Counted from the stretch's first letter, positions 1-9,361 are shown. The stretch: DNA of 56,817 bases from Deltaproteobacteria bacterium (GCA_018645005.1 JABGPJ010000088.1:1-56817), one strand, 5' to 3'. Numbers and translations: made by a program. Notes: generated by a model from the letters alone, not told the origin.

Positions 1-89
1 TGTTTTCTGGCTAATTCATCTTTCAAATATTAACCCTGTCTTTTTGAGGCACAATATGGAATATGTTGCCTAGATTTTGTAAAGTCAAG

Positions 90-320
90 CTAATGGGAAT
101 ATTTGAAATATAGGACATTTTTAATGGGGATGACAACGTCATGATCATCGACAACAAGATTTAAATAATCGTTACCTACTTCAGACAAAATGCCATCGAT
201 CTGTTCTCCGTCTGTGAGAATGATTGTCAGAAGATGAATGCCTAAATGCTCGCCCAGTTTTTGACGAAATATTTTTGCATCATTTGATTCGTATGAGACG
301 GTTTTTATAATTGAGCTCAT
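90..320 (-). CDS. Small Sm-like (LSm fold) protein, hypothetical
   Basis: 76-aa ORF with an Sm-like beta pattern (LTIILTDGEQIDGILSEVGNDYLNLVVDDHDVVIPIKNVLYF). Confidence 0.55.
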   Translation of the reverse strand: MSSIIKTVSYESNDAKIFRQKLGEHLGIHLLTIILTDGEQIDGILSEVGNDYLNLVVDDHDVVIPIKNVLYFKYSH

Positions 321-378
321 CGTATATTCAATTTGTGTGAGTTATTATCCATTTGTCTGCTCTCCCTCTACTCATATT

Positions 379-1248
379 TCAACCAACTGCTAAGGCGATC
401 AGTTCGTTAGAAACCATCCCCATAGAGATTCTGCTGCCGTTGTTACAGATACCAAGGGAGACATTTTTTTTAATACTGCCATGAAAATCGGATCCTGCTG
501 AAATCAGCAAACCATTTTTTAGACATACATCTTTATAAAACTGGATCTGATCTGCTGTATGAGATGAGGAGTAAACCTCCATTCCGTCTAAACCCACTCT
601 CATCAGTTTTTTAACGTAATCGGTAAAGGAATGACCCGTCAGGTTAAGAGTGGCGGGATGAGCCAAAATAGCCATTCCACCCGCATCGTGGATCATGCGG
701 ATGGTTATGTCTGAAGCGATTACATCTTTTTCGACGAAAGCGGTACCATTTTTACCCAGATATTGGGTAAAAGCCTGATTCATATTCTTAACAACACCTT
801 TTTTTACCAGAAGCGATGCGATATGCGGCCGTCCGAGGCTTTTAATCATTGGGTTTGCGTGCATAATTTCATCAACAGAAATCCCAATGCCGAGTGAGTG
901 AAGTCTTGAAATTATCTTGTCATTTCTATGCTTCCGAATATTCTGAAATTGACTCAGATTTTTGAGAAGTTCAGGGGCGCCAATATCAATACCAAAGCCA
1001 ATTATATGCAGCGTTCCTCCCGTATATTTTGAACTTATCTCAATTCCTGGAATTACATCCAAATTCCTCTTTTTCCCCTCTTTGATCGCGCTTTTCACGC
1101 CGTCTATCGTATCATGATCTGTAATCGCAATTGTCTTGATATTCTGAGTAGCAGCGAGATTGACCAGTTCAAACGAAGACAACGTGCCGTCCGAGTTGTT
1201 GGTATGCAGGTGAAGATCAATCCAGTGCGGGTTGTTTTTATTCGTCAT
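379..1248 (-). CDS. PHP-domain phosphoesterase (RNase AM / nucleoside bisphosphate phosphatase-like)
   Basis: PHP motifs DLHLHTNNSDGT, AITDHDTIDG, ILAHPA, SAGSDFHG. Confidence 0.88.
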   Translation of the reverse strand: MTNKNNPHWIDLHLHTNNSDGTLSSFELVNLAATQNIKTIAITDHDTIDGVKSAIKEGKKRNLDVIPGIEISSKYTGGTLHIIGFGIDIGAPELLKNLSQFQNIRKHRNDKIISRLHSLGIGISVDEIMHANPMIKSLGRPHIASLLVKKGVVKNMNQAFTQYLGKNGTAFVEKDVIASDITIRMIHDAGGMAILAHPATLNLTGHSFTDYVKKLMRVGLDGMEVYSSSHTADQIQFYKDVCLKNGLLISAGSDFHGSIKKNVSLGICNNGSRISMGMVSNELIALAVG

Positions 1249-1279
1249 TGCGTCTTCAATATTTCGTTGTAAGTGGCGT

Positions 1280-1299
1280 TTTCTTTCTTTCTTTCTTTC
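1280..1299. repeat. Tetranucleotide microsatellite (TTTC)5
   Basis: Direct reading of gtt ttctttctttctttctttct, about 31-51 bp upstream of the minus-strand PHP start codon. Confidence 0.9.
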
Positions 1300-1630
1300 T
1301 GGCTGTTATTATTTGAAGTACTAATAATTCTCTTTAGTTTTCACAAATCTTGCGGAAATAGTAATCTCGGTTTTATAAAAAACTTAGTACGTTGTAATAA
1401 TGGGTTATTCATTATCATTTGCCGGATTCAGTTCCAAACTGTCATCAATCTTGTATAATAGCCTAGATGAAAACTTCCTTGAAGGTCATTTTCATTCGTT
1501 ACCTGGTCAAAATGATAATAGCCACAGAGATTATTCCGAGTTCAATCATATCATAAAGCAAAAACTCCGTCGATGTTATCAGTAATTATAACATGAATAA
1601 CAGCGGGGTGGCACAGCAAAATGGAGCAGA

Positions 1631-1909
1631 GTGATGAAAAATAAAATAAAAAACAGCGAAACATCCAAAGTACCGAAGACCGACCAAAAAACTCTCTCTG
1701 ATGAATTAATAGAATCGGCTAACACAACCATTACAATTGATGACCTCTATTCTCAACTCGAATCTCTCAAACATGACATTGAAATTGAGACGATCCAAAA
1801 TAAGATAAAAATATTTGATAGATTTTTTAAAAATCTAGGAGATGATGAAGCGGTTCTGATGGATATGATAAGCTCCTATAAGCAAAACAAACTGTCGGAC
1901 TTAAAGTAA
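1631..1909 (+). CDS. Hypothetical protein (92 aa, charged, helical)
   Basis: Intact ORF with ATG; no recognised domain. Confidence 0.5.
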   Translation: MMKNKIKNSETSKVPKTDQKTLSDELIESANTTITIDDLYSQLESLKHDIEIETIQNKIKIFDRFFKNLGDDEAVLMDMISSYKQNKLSDLK

Positions 1910-2139
1910 ATGTTTCCATTCTATCTGTGTAGTCGATACATAATTAATCTGTAATATATGATGGGCCTGAAAATGGATTTAAACTTCATGATTGGAAATT
2001 AAAATTTCTGTTGAAGCCCGCCATTTTGAAGGTGGAAATTTTCGTGATAGTTATCTATACTAAAACGGAATTAAAAAATTACAGGAGTAAGTTTCTTATA
2101 CAGCTCAGGCCGCTCACTTCTATACCATTCTGTGAATAT

Positions 2140-2622
2140 ATGAAAGTAGAATACATTCAGCCATTTATACTGGCAACGCGCAAAGTACTGAGTACAATGG
2201 CTTTCATGGAATCTAAACCCAAAAAGCCTTATCTTAAATCTGAAGAGAAATTTGAAGCTTATGGTGAAATTTCGGGTGTGATTGAGTTGAACGGAGAATC
2301 CAGAGGCAGTATCGGCATCAATTTTTCAGAGGACTGCATTCTGAAAATTGCACTTCAAATGCTGGGAGAGGAGTTCGATAAAATTACGGATGATATTGCC
2401 GATATGGTTGGAGAACTTGTCAATATGATAAGCGGCGATGCCAGACGCGAGCTGGTAAAGCTTGGTTTTAACTTTACTGCCGGTATTCCTGTCATGTCAA
2501 AGGGCCTCAATCATCAGATAAAACACTTCGTACAGGAAAGAGTCATTATTATTCCTTTTCAGACAGACGGGGGTGACTTTTATATTGAAACCTGCTTCGA
2601 CTCAAAGAAATTCCTTGAATAA
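2140..2622 (+). CDS. CheX-like / chemotaxis phosphatase-like domain protein
   Basis: The internal start MKVEYIQPF at 2140 is more likely than the tracked 2011 start; ADMVGELVNMISGDARREL resembles the CheX/CheC core. Confidence 0.7.
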   Translation: MKVEYIQPFILATRKVLSTMAFMESKPKKPYLKSEEKFEAYGEISGVIELNGESRGSIGINFSEDCILKIALQMLGEEFDKITDDIADMVGELVNMISGDARRELVKLGFNFTAGIPVMSKGLNHQIKHFVQERVIIIPFQTDGGDFYIETCFDSKKFLE

Positions 2623-2710
2623 ATTCCCTTTCGAAATATTGATTCTCAATTTCTGATTCTGGAGACGCTGTTGTCGGATCTCTCAAATGCTGACAGTGAA
2701 TCCTTAGATT

Positions 2711-3388
2711 TTATTTAGCTTCGGGCAACGATTTATCAAAGTGATAGATGCTCTTGATATCGATATTCCGGTATCGTCGCCACTTGGTTTGGTAGGCATG
2801 AAGCTTCATCAAAAAGGGCTTGAGTGACTCTTTATTTTTTTTGATCTGCTTTAATCGTCTTTTAATGCCTTTTCTGACATTGATCGGATGATGGATAAAA
2901 AAGTTAGCGAAATAGTGGGTCCCATCGATTTCAAAAAGCCGCGTTTCGAACAATGCATTTTTATCATGACCGATTAGTATCCTGCTATCTGATATATTGT
3001 ATTTCAGTCCTGTAAAGATATCTTTGATAATAACCATGTCCTGCTTCTCTTTTACAAAAAAGAAGAGTGAATGAACATGGTCCTTCTGAGACCGAAGAAT
3101 CGTCAGGTCCCCTCCAGTTTTTGTGTCCTTCAGATGTGCCAGGTAGTGGTCAATCGGTGTCGTCTGCGTTGATGCTAACCGAAAATCGAATAGGAACCAC
3201 AGTAGAAAGGCGTTCATTCGATTGCCAAATTCATTGTCGCTTTCACCAATTTTGCCGGTGATTGTAAAATATTCCTCTTTGGCTGATATCAATTCCTTCG
3301 AAATAACTGGATGTTGGTCAAAATAACGATTGGTCTTCTCAAACAAGTGTTCGAACGTCGAGCTGGCTAATTCACTGTCTTTGAACAT
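2711..3388 (-). CDS. Hypothetical protein (225 aa)
   Basis: Long intact ORF; no confident domain. Confidence 0.65.
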   Translation of the reverse strand: MFKDSELASSTFEHLFEKTNRYFDQHPVISKELISAKEEYFTITGKIGESDNEFGNRMNAFLLWFLFDFRLASTQTTPIDHYLAHLKDTKTGGDLTILRSQKDHVHSLFFFVKEKQDMVIIKDIFTGLKYNISDSRILIGHDKNALFETRLFEIDGTHYFANFFIHHPINVRKGIKRRLKQIKKNKESLKPFLMKLHAYQTKWRRYRNIDIKSIYHFDKSLPEAK

Positions 3389-3656
3389 TTCTAGATCTTC
3401 ACCTCATCTTGATGTGTCATCAACTTCGACCGGTTGAAAATTTTCTGATATTCGTCCTTTATTCCGCCCAGGGAAGTTATTGAACTCGTAATTACGACTT
3501 CTGACAGGCCTGAAAAGTTACTGCTGCCTTTACTGTCTAAAAACACAATACGAGAAAGGATCCAATAAAATCAATTTTTTTAAACAGAATTATGTGACTT
3601 CTGTGATTCGGCACAATGTATCTTACTCCCTTTAAACACGATAAGAGTTGGGAGAG

Positions 3657-3893
3657 TCAGTCACTTGTCACTTGAGATCCATTTTCCATATTCTCGGGCT
3701 CAGGATCATTCTCGTAGCGTCTGATTAATTCTTTATAAATTTTTCTCTTTTCAACTTCTGCCTGCCAGATGCTGTAAAACTTTCTGACAACTAACCATCC
3801 AAGCAACAGACATAAAAAAAACAGTGCTCCAATAATATACTGGATGAAATTGGATAATTCAATGAATTTATATATCTCTTTAAAAAAAGACAT
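3657..3893 (-). CDS. Small single-TM membrane protein, hypothetical
   Basis: 78 aa with hydrophobic segment IQYIIGALFFLCLLLGWLVV. Confidence 0.5.
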   Translation of the reverse strand: MSFFKEIYKFIELSNFIQYIIGALFFLCLLLGWLVVRKFYSIWQAEVEKRKIYKELIRRYENDPEPENMENGSQVTSD

Positions 3894-3936
3894 GGCGTCG
3901 GGCTTGAAATATTAGGCAAAATGGTTCTGATCCCTA

Positions 3937-3982
3937 AATGAAAAACAGAACCTCATATGGTTATTATCTCCTGTTTTTCATT
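3937..3982. repeat. Perfect 12-bp inverted repeat with 22-nt loop
   Basis: aatgaaaaacag ... ctgtttttcatt. Confidence 0.8.
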
Positions 3983-4220
3983 CTAAAATTATACCAAAAC
4001 GATTGCTATGTCCTTAGATATTATCAAATATCTTCTTGTTGTAAAGCGGGTCCCCAAAAAATATCGTTTATATTTCGCATTACATTCGATTTTTAGTATC
4101 AAATTAGTGCTCCAGTCTATGTTTGCATTAAAATATCGTTTTGAGGTCATATTTCGATAATTTTAGATTTTTTTCTGAAAAAACAAAAAAATCATAAAAT
4201 TGATTGCAAAAAGATCTAAG

Positions 4221-4248
4221 TGTGGTTATAACCTCAATTATAACCACA
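4221..4248. promoter_or_regulatory. Candidate dif-like Xer recombination site (11-6-11 perfect palindromic arms)
   Basis: TGTGGTTATAA CCTCAA TTATAACCACA; inner ATAA-N6-TTAT matches the dif core geometry; 75 bp upstream of a tyrosine recombinase gene. Confidence 0.65.
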
Positions 4249-4323
4249 TATTAAATTTTCTATTTAGCCCAATTTTTCTGTATTTGGAAAAAGGCACAAA
4301 CTCAAACAGTTATCACACACGCT

Positions 4324-5298
4324 ATGAAATCCGAAATTGTTCTCTCACCTTTATTACGTGAGAATCTACTGGATTCTTATGAAGGATCGAAATCAACAAA
4401 AAACGAAGAGATCTGGAGACAACTGGGTAACGTATCTGTGGGAGATGCTTTACATCTCTGGCTTGAGACATTGCGTCGGCCGACTCGTGGGAACTATCAT
4501 GCGGGATTCAAACGACTTGCTCAGCTTAATCTCGTGAATTTAGATTTAACACTGCAGCAATTCAGCCTAATTAATCATGAAACCGTTATTGATGAAGTAA
4601 AATTAATTCACCACTGGAGTGAAGCAACTCGACAGGCAAGAGCTGCAGCATACATTTCCTTCACTGGATTTTTGCAGCGACGCACTCAGGGAATTATTCA
4701 CAAAGCAGTTTCAAATAAAGAGGGTGCCAATAAGACGTTTTTCAAAGTCAGGGAAAAAGTGAAAACAAATGCCTTATCGCAGATCGAGACCCGTTATTTT
4801 TTCCAGGAGATTGAAAAAATAAATTCAAGGGATGCACTGATGGCGAAACTATTGTTGCAGGGGGGGAAACGTAAGGCTGAGGTACTGGCCTTAAATACGG
4901 AGCAGATTAATTTTGTCTCACAGACGATCACATTTATACAGACAAAAACCCGCGGCATGGAGAAAGTAACCGTTATCAACTATCCGCCTCATATCATGTC
5001 GGAATTAAAGGCGTATATCGGTCAGCGATCCGGTCTGGTCTTTATAACCCAAAACGGCCGTAAGATCTCGCCATTTCAAATCGATCGCAATTTCTTGAAA
5101 GCTGGCAAGCGGGCCCAGATTCCTTTTCGAGTTACCCCTCATGTATTACGTGTCACACTGGTGACCCGGTTGAAAGAGTTGAAAGTGCAGGATTCAGATA
5201 TTATGAAGATCACCGGACACGCTAATCCGGCTCAACTCTCAAGTTATGATAAGACAGAACTTTCGGATAATGCGACCCTGTATCACCATTTTGTTTGA
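4324..5298 (+). CDS. Tyrosine recombinase (Xer-like; resembles chlamydial plasmid integrase pGP7-D/pGP8-D)
   Basis: Catalytic set present: R in LLQGGKR, HVLR (HxxR), GHA (His), SSYDK (Tyr). Wording such as LQQFSLINHE, RAAAYISFTGFLQRRTQGI, AYIGQRSGLVFIT, ITGHA matches my memory of pGP8-D. Confidence 0.9.
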   Translation: MKSEIVLSPLLRENLLDSYEGSKSTKNEEIWRQLGNVSVGDALHLWLETLRRPTRGNYHAGFKRLAQLNLVNLDLTLQQFSLINHETVIDEVKLIHHWSEATRQARAAAYISFTGFLQRRTQGIIHKAVSNKEGANKTFFKVREKVKTNALSQIETRYFFQEIEKINSRDALMAKLLLQGGKRKAEVLALNTEQINFVSQTITFIQTKTRGMEKVTVINYPPHIMSELKAYIGQRSGLVFITQNGRKISPFQIDRNFLKAGKRAQIPFRVTPHVLRVTLVTRLKELKVQDSDIMKITGHANPAQLSSYDKTELSDNATLYHHFV

Positions 5299-5396
5299 GA
5301 TGGGAACTCGCTCAGAATACAATTTACCTTGTCCGCCAAGCAGGATCAATGAAGCAAATGAGATAAAAGGGGGAACGGGATGCAGACTTTGGTGTT

Positions 5397-5424
5397 GATC
5401 TGTGTTTGGGAATAAACACAGATC
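5397..5424. terminator. Perfect inverted repeat between convergent xer-like gene and rplC; probable transcription terminator hairpin
   Basis: gatctgtgttt gggaat aaacacagatc (11-6-11), between the ends of convergent genes at 5298 and 5445. Confidence 0.55.
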
Positions 5425-5444
5425 ATATTTGGGTTTGGTGATCT

Positions 5445-6083
5445 TTATTTTTTTGGTTTAGCAGTCTTCTTGACTTCTACCAACCGTCCATTGGGGCCGG
5501 GAATCGCTCCTTTGATCAGGATAACGTTCAGATCCTCTTTTATTTCTACAATCTCAAGCCGTTGAACTGTCACCTGGGCGTTTCCGTATTGGCCAGCCAT
5601 TTTTTTATTTTTAAAGATCTTGGCAGGTGTAGCACTCTGACCAATGGACCCAGTACCTCTGTTGAACCGATGGCCGTGTGCCGCAGGACCCCCCGAGAAA
5701 TTATGTCGTTTCATAACACCTGAAAAACCGTGACCTTTCGAGGTTCCGGTTACGTCAACCAGATCACCTACTGTAAACATGCTAAGATCGATGGTTTGAC
5801 CGACCTCGATTTCTTCATCATTCCCAGCGGCAAGCTCTCTTAAATAACGAGTTGGCGTCTGATCCTTGAAATGTCCCTTTAAAGGTTTAGTCACATTTCT
5901 CCGCTTTGCCTCTGTCAGTTCTTCAATACCAACCTGTACTGCTTTGTATCCGTCTTTTTCCACAGTTTTTTTCTGGATCACTTTGACAGGATCCGTCTTA
6001 ACAACCGTTACAGGCACACGATCGCCGTCTTCTGTGAAAAACTGTGTCATTCCTACTTTTTTACCAAATAAACCGTTTAGCAT
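5445..6083 (-). CDS. rplC: 50S ribosomal protein L3
   Basis: FGKKVGMTQFF, VTGTSKGHGFSGVMKRHNFSGGPAAHGHR, GSIGQSATPAKIFKNKKMAGQYGNAQVTVQRLEIV, VILIKGAIPGPNG. Confidence 0.98.
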   Translation of the reverse strand: MLNGLFGKKVGMTQFFTEDGDRVPVTVVKTDPVKVIQKKTVEKDGYKAVQVGIEELTEAKRRNVTKPLKGHFKDQTPTRYLRELAAGNDEEIEVGQTIDLSMFTVGDLVDVTGTSKGHGFSGVMKRHNFSGGPAAHGHRFNRGTGSIGQSATPAKIFKNKKMAGQYGNAQVTVQRLEIVEIKEDLNVILIKGAIPGPNGRLVEVKKTAKPKK

Positions 6084-6136
6084 AGGTCTTACCCAAATAT
6101 ATGATCTGTTCTACATTTTTTTTCGTTAAAAGATCT

Positions 6137-6166
6137 ATTATATTCACTGTAGCGCTGTCGTGTCAA
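6137..6166 (-). promoter_or_regulatory. Predicted sigma70 promoter for rplC (TTGACA-N18-TATAAT)
   Basis: Minus strand reads TTGACA cgacagcgctacagtgaa TATAAT; the -10 lies about 54 bp upstream of the rplC start. Confidence 0.75.
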
Positions 6167-6258
6167 TAATATATGGAGCTAATATGGCTGAATATCAAAA
6201 TAAAGTTAAATCTGTGTCAGGAATTCCTCATTTATTGGATAATTGTCAGCTGTATCGT

Positions 6259-7002
6259 TCATTCGGTTATGAGCAGTCTCTGTTTAGCTGCGATTAAAAC
6301 GTCCAGCGCCAACCTGACGTATCTGAAGTTTCGCAAGAAGGTATTTTTGCTTTCTCCCTCTCTGCGTCCTATCCAGACGGTTGGGACCTGTTCCATTTTA
6401 AATCCAAGTTTTAAGGGCTTTACGGTTGTTTCGATGTAGATCTCATGCAGCACACCTTCCCAGTTGATGCGGCTGACCATGTCTTTCCGCAATACTTTAA
6501 ATCCGTACGTCAGATCTCCCAGCCTGGTTAAATATAGCAACCGGAATATATATTGGAATCCCCAATTAAGAATTAACTTGGTAGGGTCATAATTTTGAAA
6601 TCCACCCCCTTTTAACCATCGATTACCAATCACGCCATCGCAACCAGTCTCTTCGATTTTGCGTACCATACGATCCACGGCCTCCGGCTCTGTTTCAAGA
6701 TCGGCTGAGAGCAGCGCCACATAGTTACCGGTGGCCATCTCCATACCTTCTCTAATCGCCCAACCAACGCCGGGATTTTGCTGTTGCATATGCAATCTGA
6801 GAAAGTCATGTTTCTGATCTAATTGCTGGCAGATATCAATGCATTCAGCAGAGGACTTTGGTGAAATAACAAGGATAATTTCACTAATATATCCACGATC
6901 CAGCTTAATCAACCGCTCAATCGACTCATTCAGCGAAAAGGTTTCGGAGTAGACGGTGACAACGACAGAAAGGCGAATACTGCTTTGTTCTTTTGTTTCC
7001 AT
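6259..7002 (-). CDS. Family 2 glycosyltransferase (dolichol-phosphate mannosyltransferase-like)
   Basis: SVVVTVYSETFSLNESIERL, YVALLSADLETEPEAV, GVIGNRWLKGGGF. Confidence 0.88.
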   Translation of the reverse strand: METKEQSSIRLSVVVTVYSETFSLNESIERLIKLDRGYISEIILVISPKSSAECIDICQQLDQKHDFLRLHMQQQNPGVGWAIREGMEMATGNYVALLSADLETEPEAVDRMVRKIEETGCDGVIGNRWLKGGGFQNYDPTKLILNWGFQYIFRLLYLTRLGDLTYGFKVLRKDMVSRINWEGVLHEIYIETTVKPLKLGFKMEQVPTVWIGRREGESKNTFLRNFRYVRLALDVLIAAKQRLLITE

Positions 7003-7319
7003 TGAATACGGTTATGGTGATTCAGTAAATTGGGGCACTTGTTTATCGTAATTGACAAACAGAATCAATGGCCGCATGTTGGATCCTATCTCTTTTTTAG
7101 AGTAAGGACCGGTTCAAGCGCCTTCAAGGAGTTGCAGACAAAATGAGCAGGAAAAACGTATAAACCGCTTGATGTAAATACCCTATTTAGATAATTATTA
7201 AGATTCGGGATTAGTTGATAACCAGGAACAAATATCCGCGCTAAAAGGGGAATGTCCGTATCAATACCGCTTGCATCGGTACCTGAATTTAAATCTATAT
7301 TCTTGTCAGTGAATACGCA

Positions 7320-8246
7320 ATGAAAAAGACATCGAAAATTTATATTGCAGGGCACAATGGGCTGGTTGGATCAGCGATCAGGCGGTACTTGAAAAAAGAG
7401 GGTTTCACCAACCTGATTATTAAATCCCGATCAGAGTTAAATTTGCTGAATGCCACAGATGTAGCGGCTTTTTTTGGCTCTGAAAAACCGGAATATGTTT
7501 TTCTAGCGGCAGCCAAGGTAGGGGGTATCCACGCTAACAGCACCTATCCCGCAGAATTTATTTTCGAAAACCTTACGATTCAGTCAAATATTATTCATCA
7601 ATCCTATCTGCATCAGGCCAGGAAACTTCTATTTCTTGGCAGTTCCTGTATCTATCCCAAATTGAGTCGGCAGCCGATAAAGGAATCATATCTATTATCG
7701 GACTACCTGGAACCAACTAATGAGCCGTATGCTATTGCGAAGATAGCGGGAATAAAAATGTGCCAGGCGTATAACCGACAGTACGGGACCCAGTTTATCT
7801 CTGTCATGCCGACAAATCTTTATGGCATTCATGATAATTTTCATCCACAGAACTCCCATGTTATACCCGGCCTGATACAAAGATTCCATGAAGCCAAGCA
7901 GGCTGGAAAGGAACAGGTAACCGTTTGGGGGTCCGGGAATGCACTGCGAGAATTTTTATATGTTGATGATCTGGCGGAAGCCTGTCATTTCCTGATGGAC
8001 CAATATAGTGATTCTGAACTGATCAATGTCGGTGTTGGGAAAGATATTACGATAAAAGACCTCGCACAGATCATCAAAGATGTTGTAGGGCACCCTGTTG
8101 AATTGGTTTTTGATCCCAGCCAACCGGATGGAACTCCTCGCAAAGTATTGGATGTCAGTCGTATTAACAGTCTCGGCTGGTCAGCCAGGACACAACTTGC
8201 TGAAGGAATCGCCAGGGTTTATGGCTGGTATGTGAATAACAATTAA
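7320..8246 (+). CDS. fcl: GDP-L-fucose synthase-like epimerase/reductase
   Basis: [67 protein letters not shown]. Confidence 0.92.
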   Translation: MKKTSKIYIAGHNGLVGSAIRRYLKKEGFTNLIIKSRSELNLLNATDVAAFFGSEKPEYVFLAAAKVGGIHANSTYPAEFIFENLTIQSNIIHQSYLHQARKLLFLGSSCIYPKLSRQPIKESYLLSDYLEPTNEPYAIAKIAGIKMCQAYNRQYGTQFISVMPTNLYGIHDNFHPQNSHVIPGLIQRFHEAKQAGKEQVTVWGSGNALREFLYVDDLAEACHFLMDQYSDSELINVGVGKDITIKDLAQIIKDVVGHPVELVFDPSQPDGTPRKVLDVSRINSLGWSARTQLAEGIARVYGWYVNNN

Positions 8247-8313
8247 CAAACAGTGCCACACGGTATTTGTACGCCCATTTTTTGCACCAATTTGACTTTT
8301 TATTGGAGAATCA

Positions 8314-9255
8314 TTGAAAACACTGATAACCGGGATAACCGGCATGATCGGATCCCATTTTGCGCACACTACCAGAGAAAAGGGCTGGCCTACATTTGGA
8401 ATCGCCCGTAACAGTGCATCCAGTAGAATTGCCGCGAGCCCTGATCCTGATATCTTTCGTGTGGATATTCTGGACAGGGATGCGCTGGAAAGCGTTTTCG
8501 CTGAGGTTAAGCCTGACTTTGTCGTTCACATGGCGGCTCAGGCTTTTAACAGTATTTCCTGGAAAACTGAAGATTCCACACACCTGAATAATTATCAGGG
8601 GACTGTTAATGTTCTGAGAGCTTCACAACGGTTCGCTCCTGATGCCAAGGTGATCATTGCCTGTAGCAGTGCCGAATATGGAAATATCAAACCGGCAGAC
8701 TGTCCGCTGCAAGAGGAACGGTTTTTACAGCCCATAACACCTTACGGTGTTTCTAAAGCGGCAACTGAATGTCTGGGGTATCAATACTTCATCAACTTCG
8801 GGCTCAACGTTTTCCTGCCCCGCCTGTTTATTCATGTTGGCACCGGCCATCCACCTGCAACGGCCATTCAAAATTTTGCCAGACAGTTGGCTCTAATAGC
8901 AAAAGGAAGGCTTGAACCTGTTGTACGGGTGGGTAATCTTGAATCAGCCAGAGACTTTATCGATGTCAGAGATGGTGTTGCAGCCATGATGATGTTACTG
9001 GAAAAGGGAAAACCTGGCGAACCGATTAACATCTGCACAGGGACAGCATACAAAATTTCTGATATCCTGGAACGATTGATTCGCATTTCAGGTCTTGATA
9101 TCAAAGTTGAAACAGAAGAAACCCTGTTCAGACCGTCAGATGAACCCTTGCTGCTCGGTGACAATATCAAGCTTAAAACAATAGGCTGGGAGCAAAAATA
9201 CACTATTGACCAGACGCTTCAGGCTGTCTATGAAGATTGGCTTTCCAGGATATAG
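8314..9255 (+). CDS. NAD-dependent epimerase/dehydratase (GDP-6-deoxy-mannose reductase / GDP-mannose dehydratase-like), TTG start
   Basis: LITGITGMIGSHFA, VVHMAAQAFNSISWK, SSAEYGN, YGVSKAATE. Confidence 0.85.
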   Translation: MKTLITGITGMIGSHFAHTTREKGWPTFGIARNSASSRIAASPDPDIFRVDILDRDALESVFAEVKPDFVVHMAAQAFNSISWKTEDSTHLNNYQGTVNVLRASQRFAPDAKVIIACSSAEYGNIKPADCPLQEERFLQPITPYGVSKAATECLGYQYFINFGLNVFLPRLFIHVGTGHPPATAIQNFARQLALIAKGRLEPVVRVGNLESARDFIDVRDGVAAMMMLLEKGKPGEPINICTGTAYKISDILERLIRISGLDIKVETEETLFRPSDEPLLLGDNIKLKTIGWEQKYTIDQTLQAVYEDWLSRI

Positions 9256-9361
9256 CCCTCTACAAAAGGGTCTTTCTTCGCCTGTGTTTTCTGGATCGAC
9301 AAAGCCCATAATCCAATAAAACTCAAACCCTGCAAAGTTGCTACATTTTTTAAATGATCAC

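Noticed and set aside
1273-1585. Two overlapping 61-aa plus-strand ORFs after the TTTC repeat
   Set aside because: Low-complexity translations, no SD or domain; probably non-coding intergenic sequence.
5397-5424. Second 11-6-11 inverted repeat (gatctgtgttt-gggaat-aaacacagatc) as another recombination site
   Set aside because: It lacks the ATAA-N6-TTAT inner core and sits between convergent gene ends, so a terminator is simpler.
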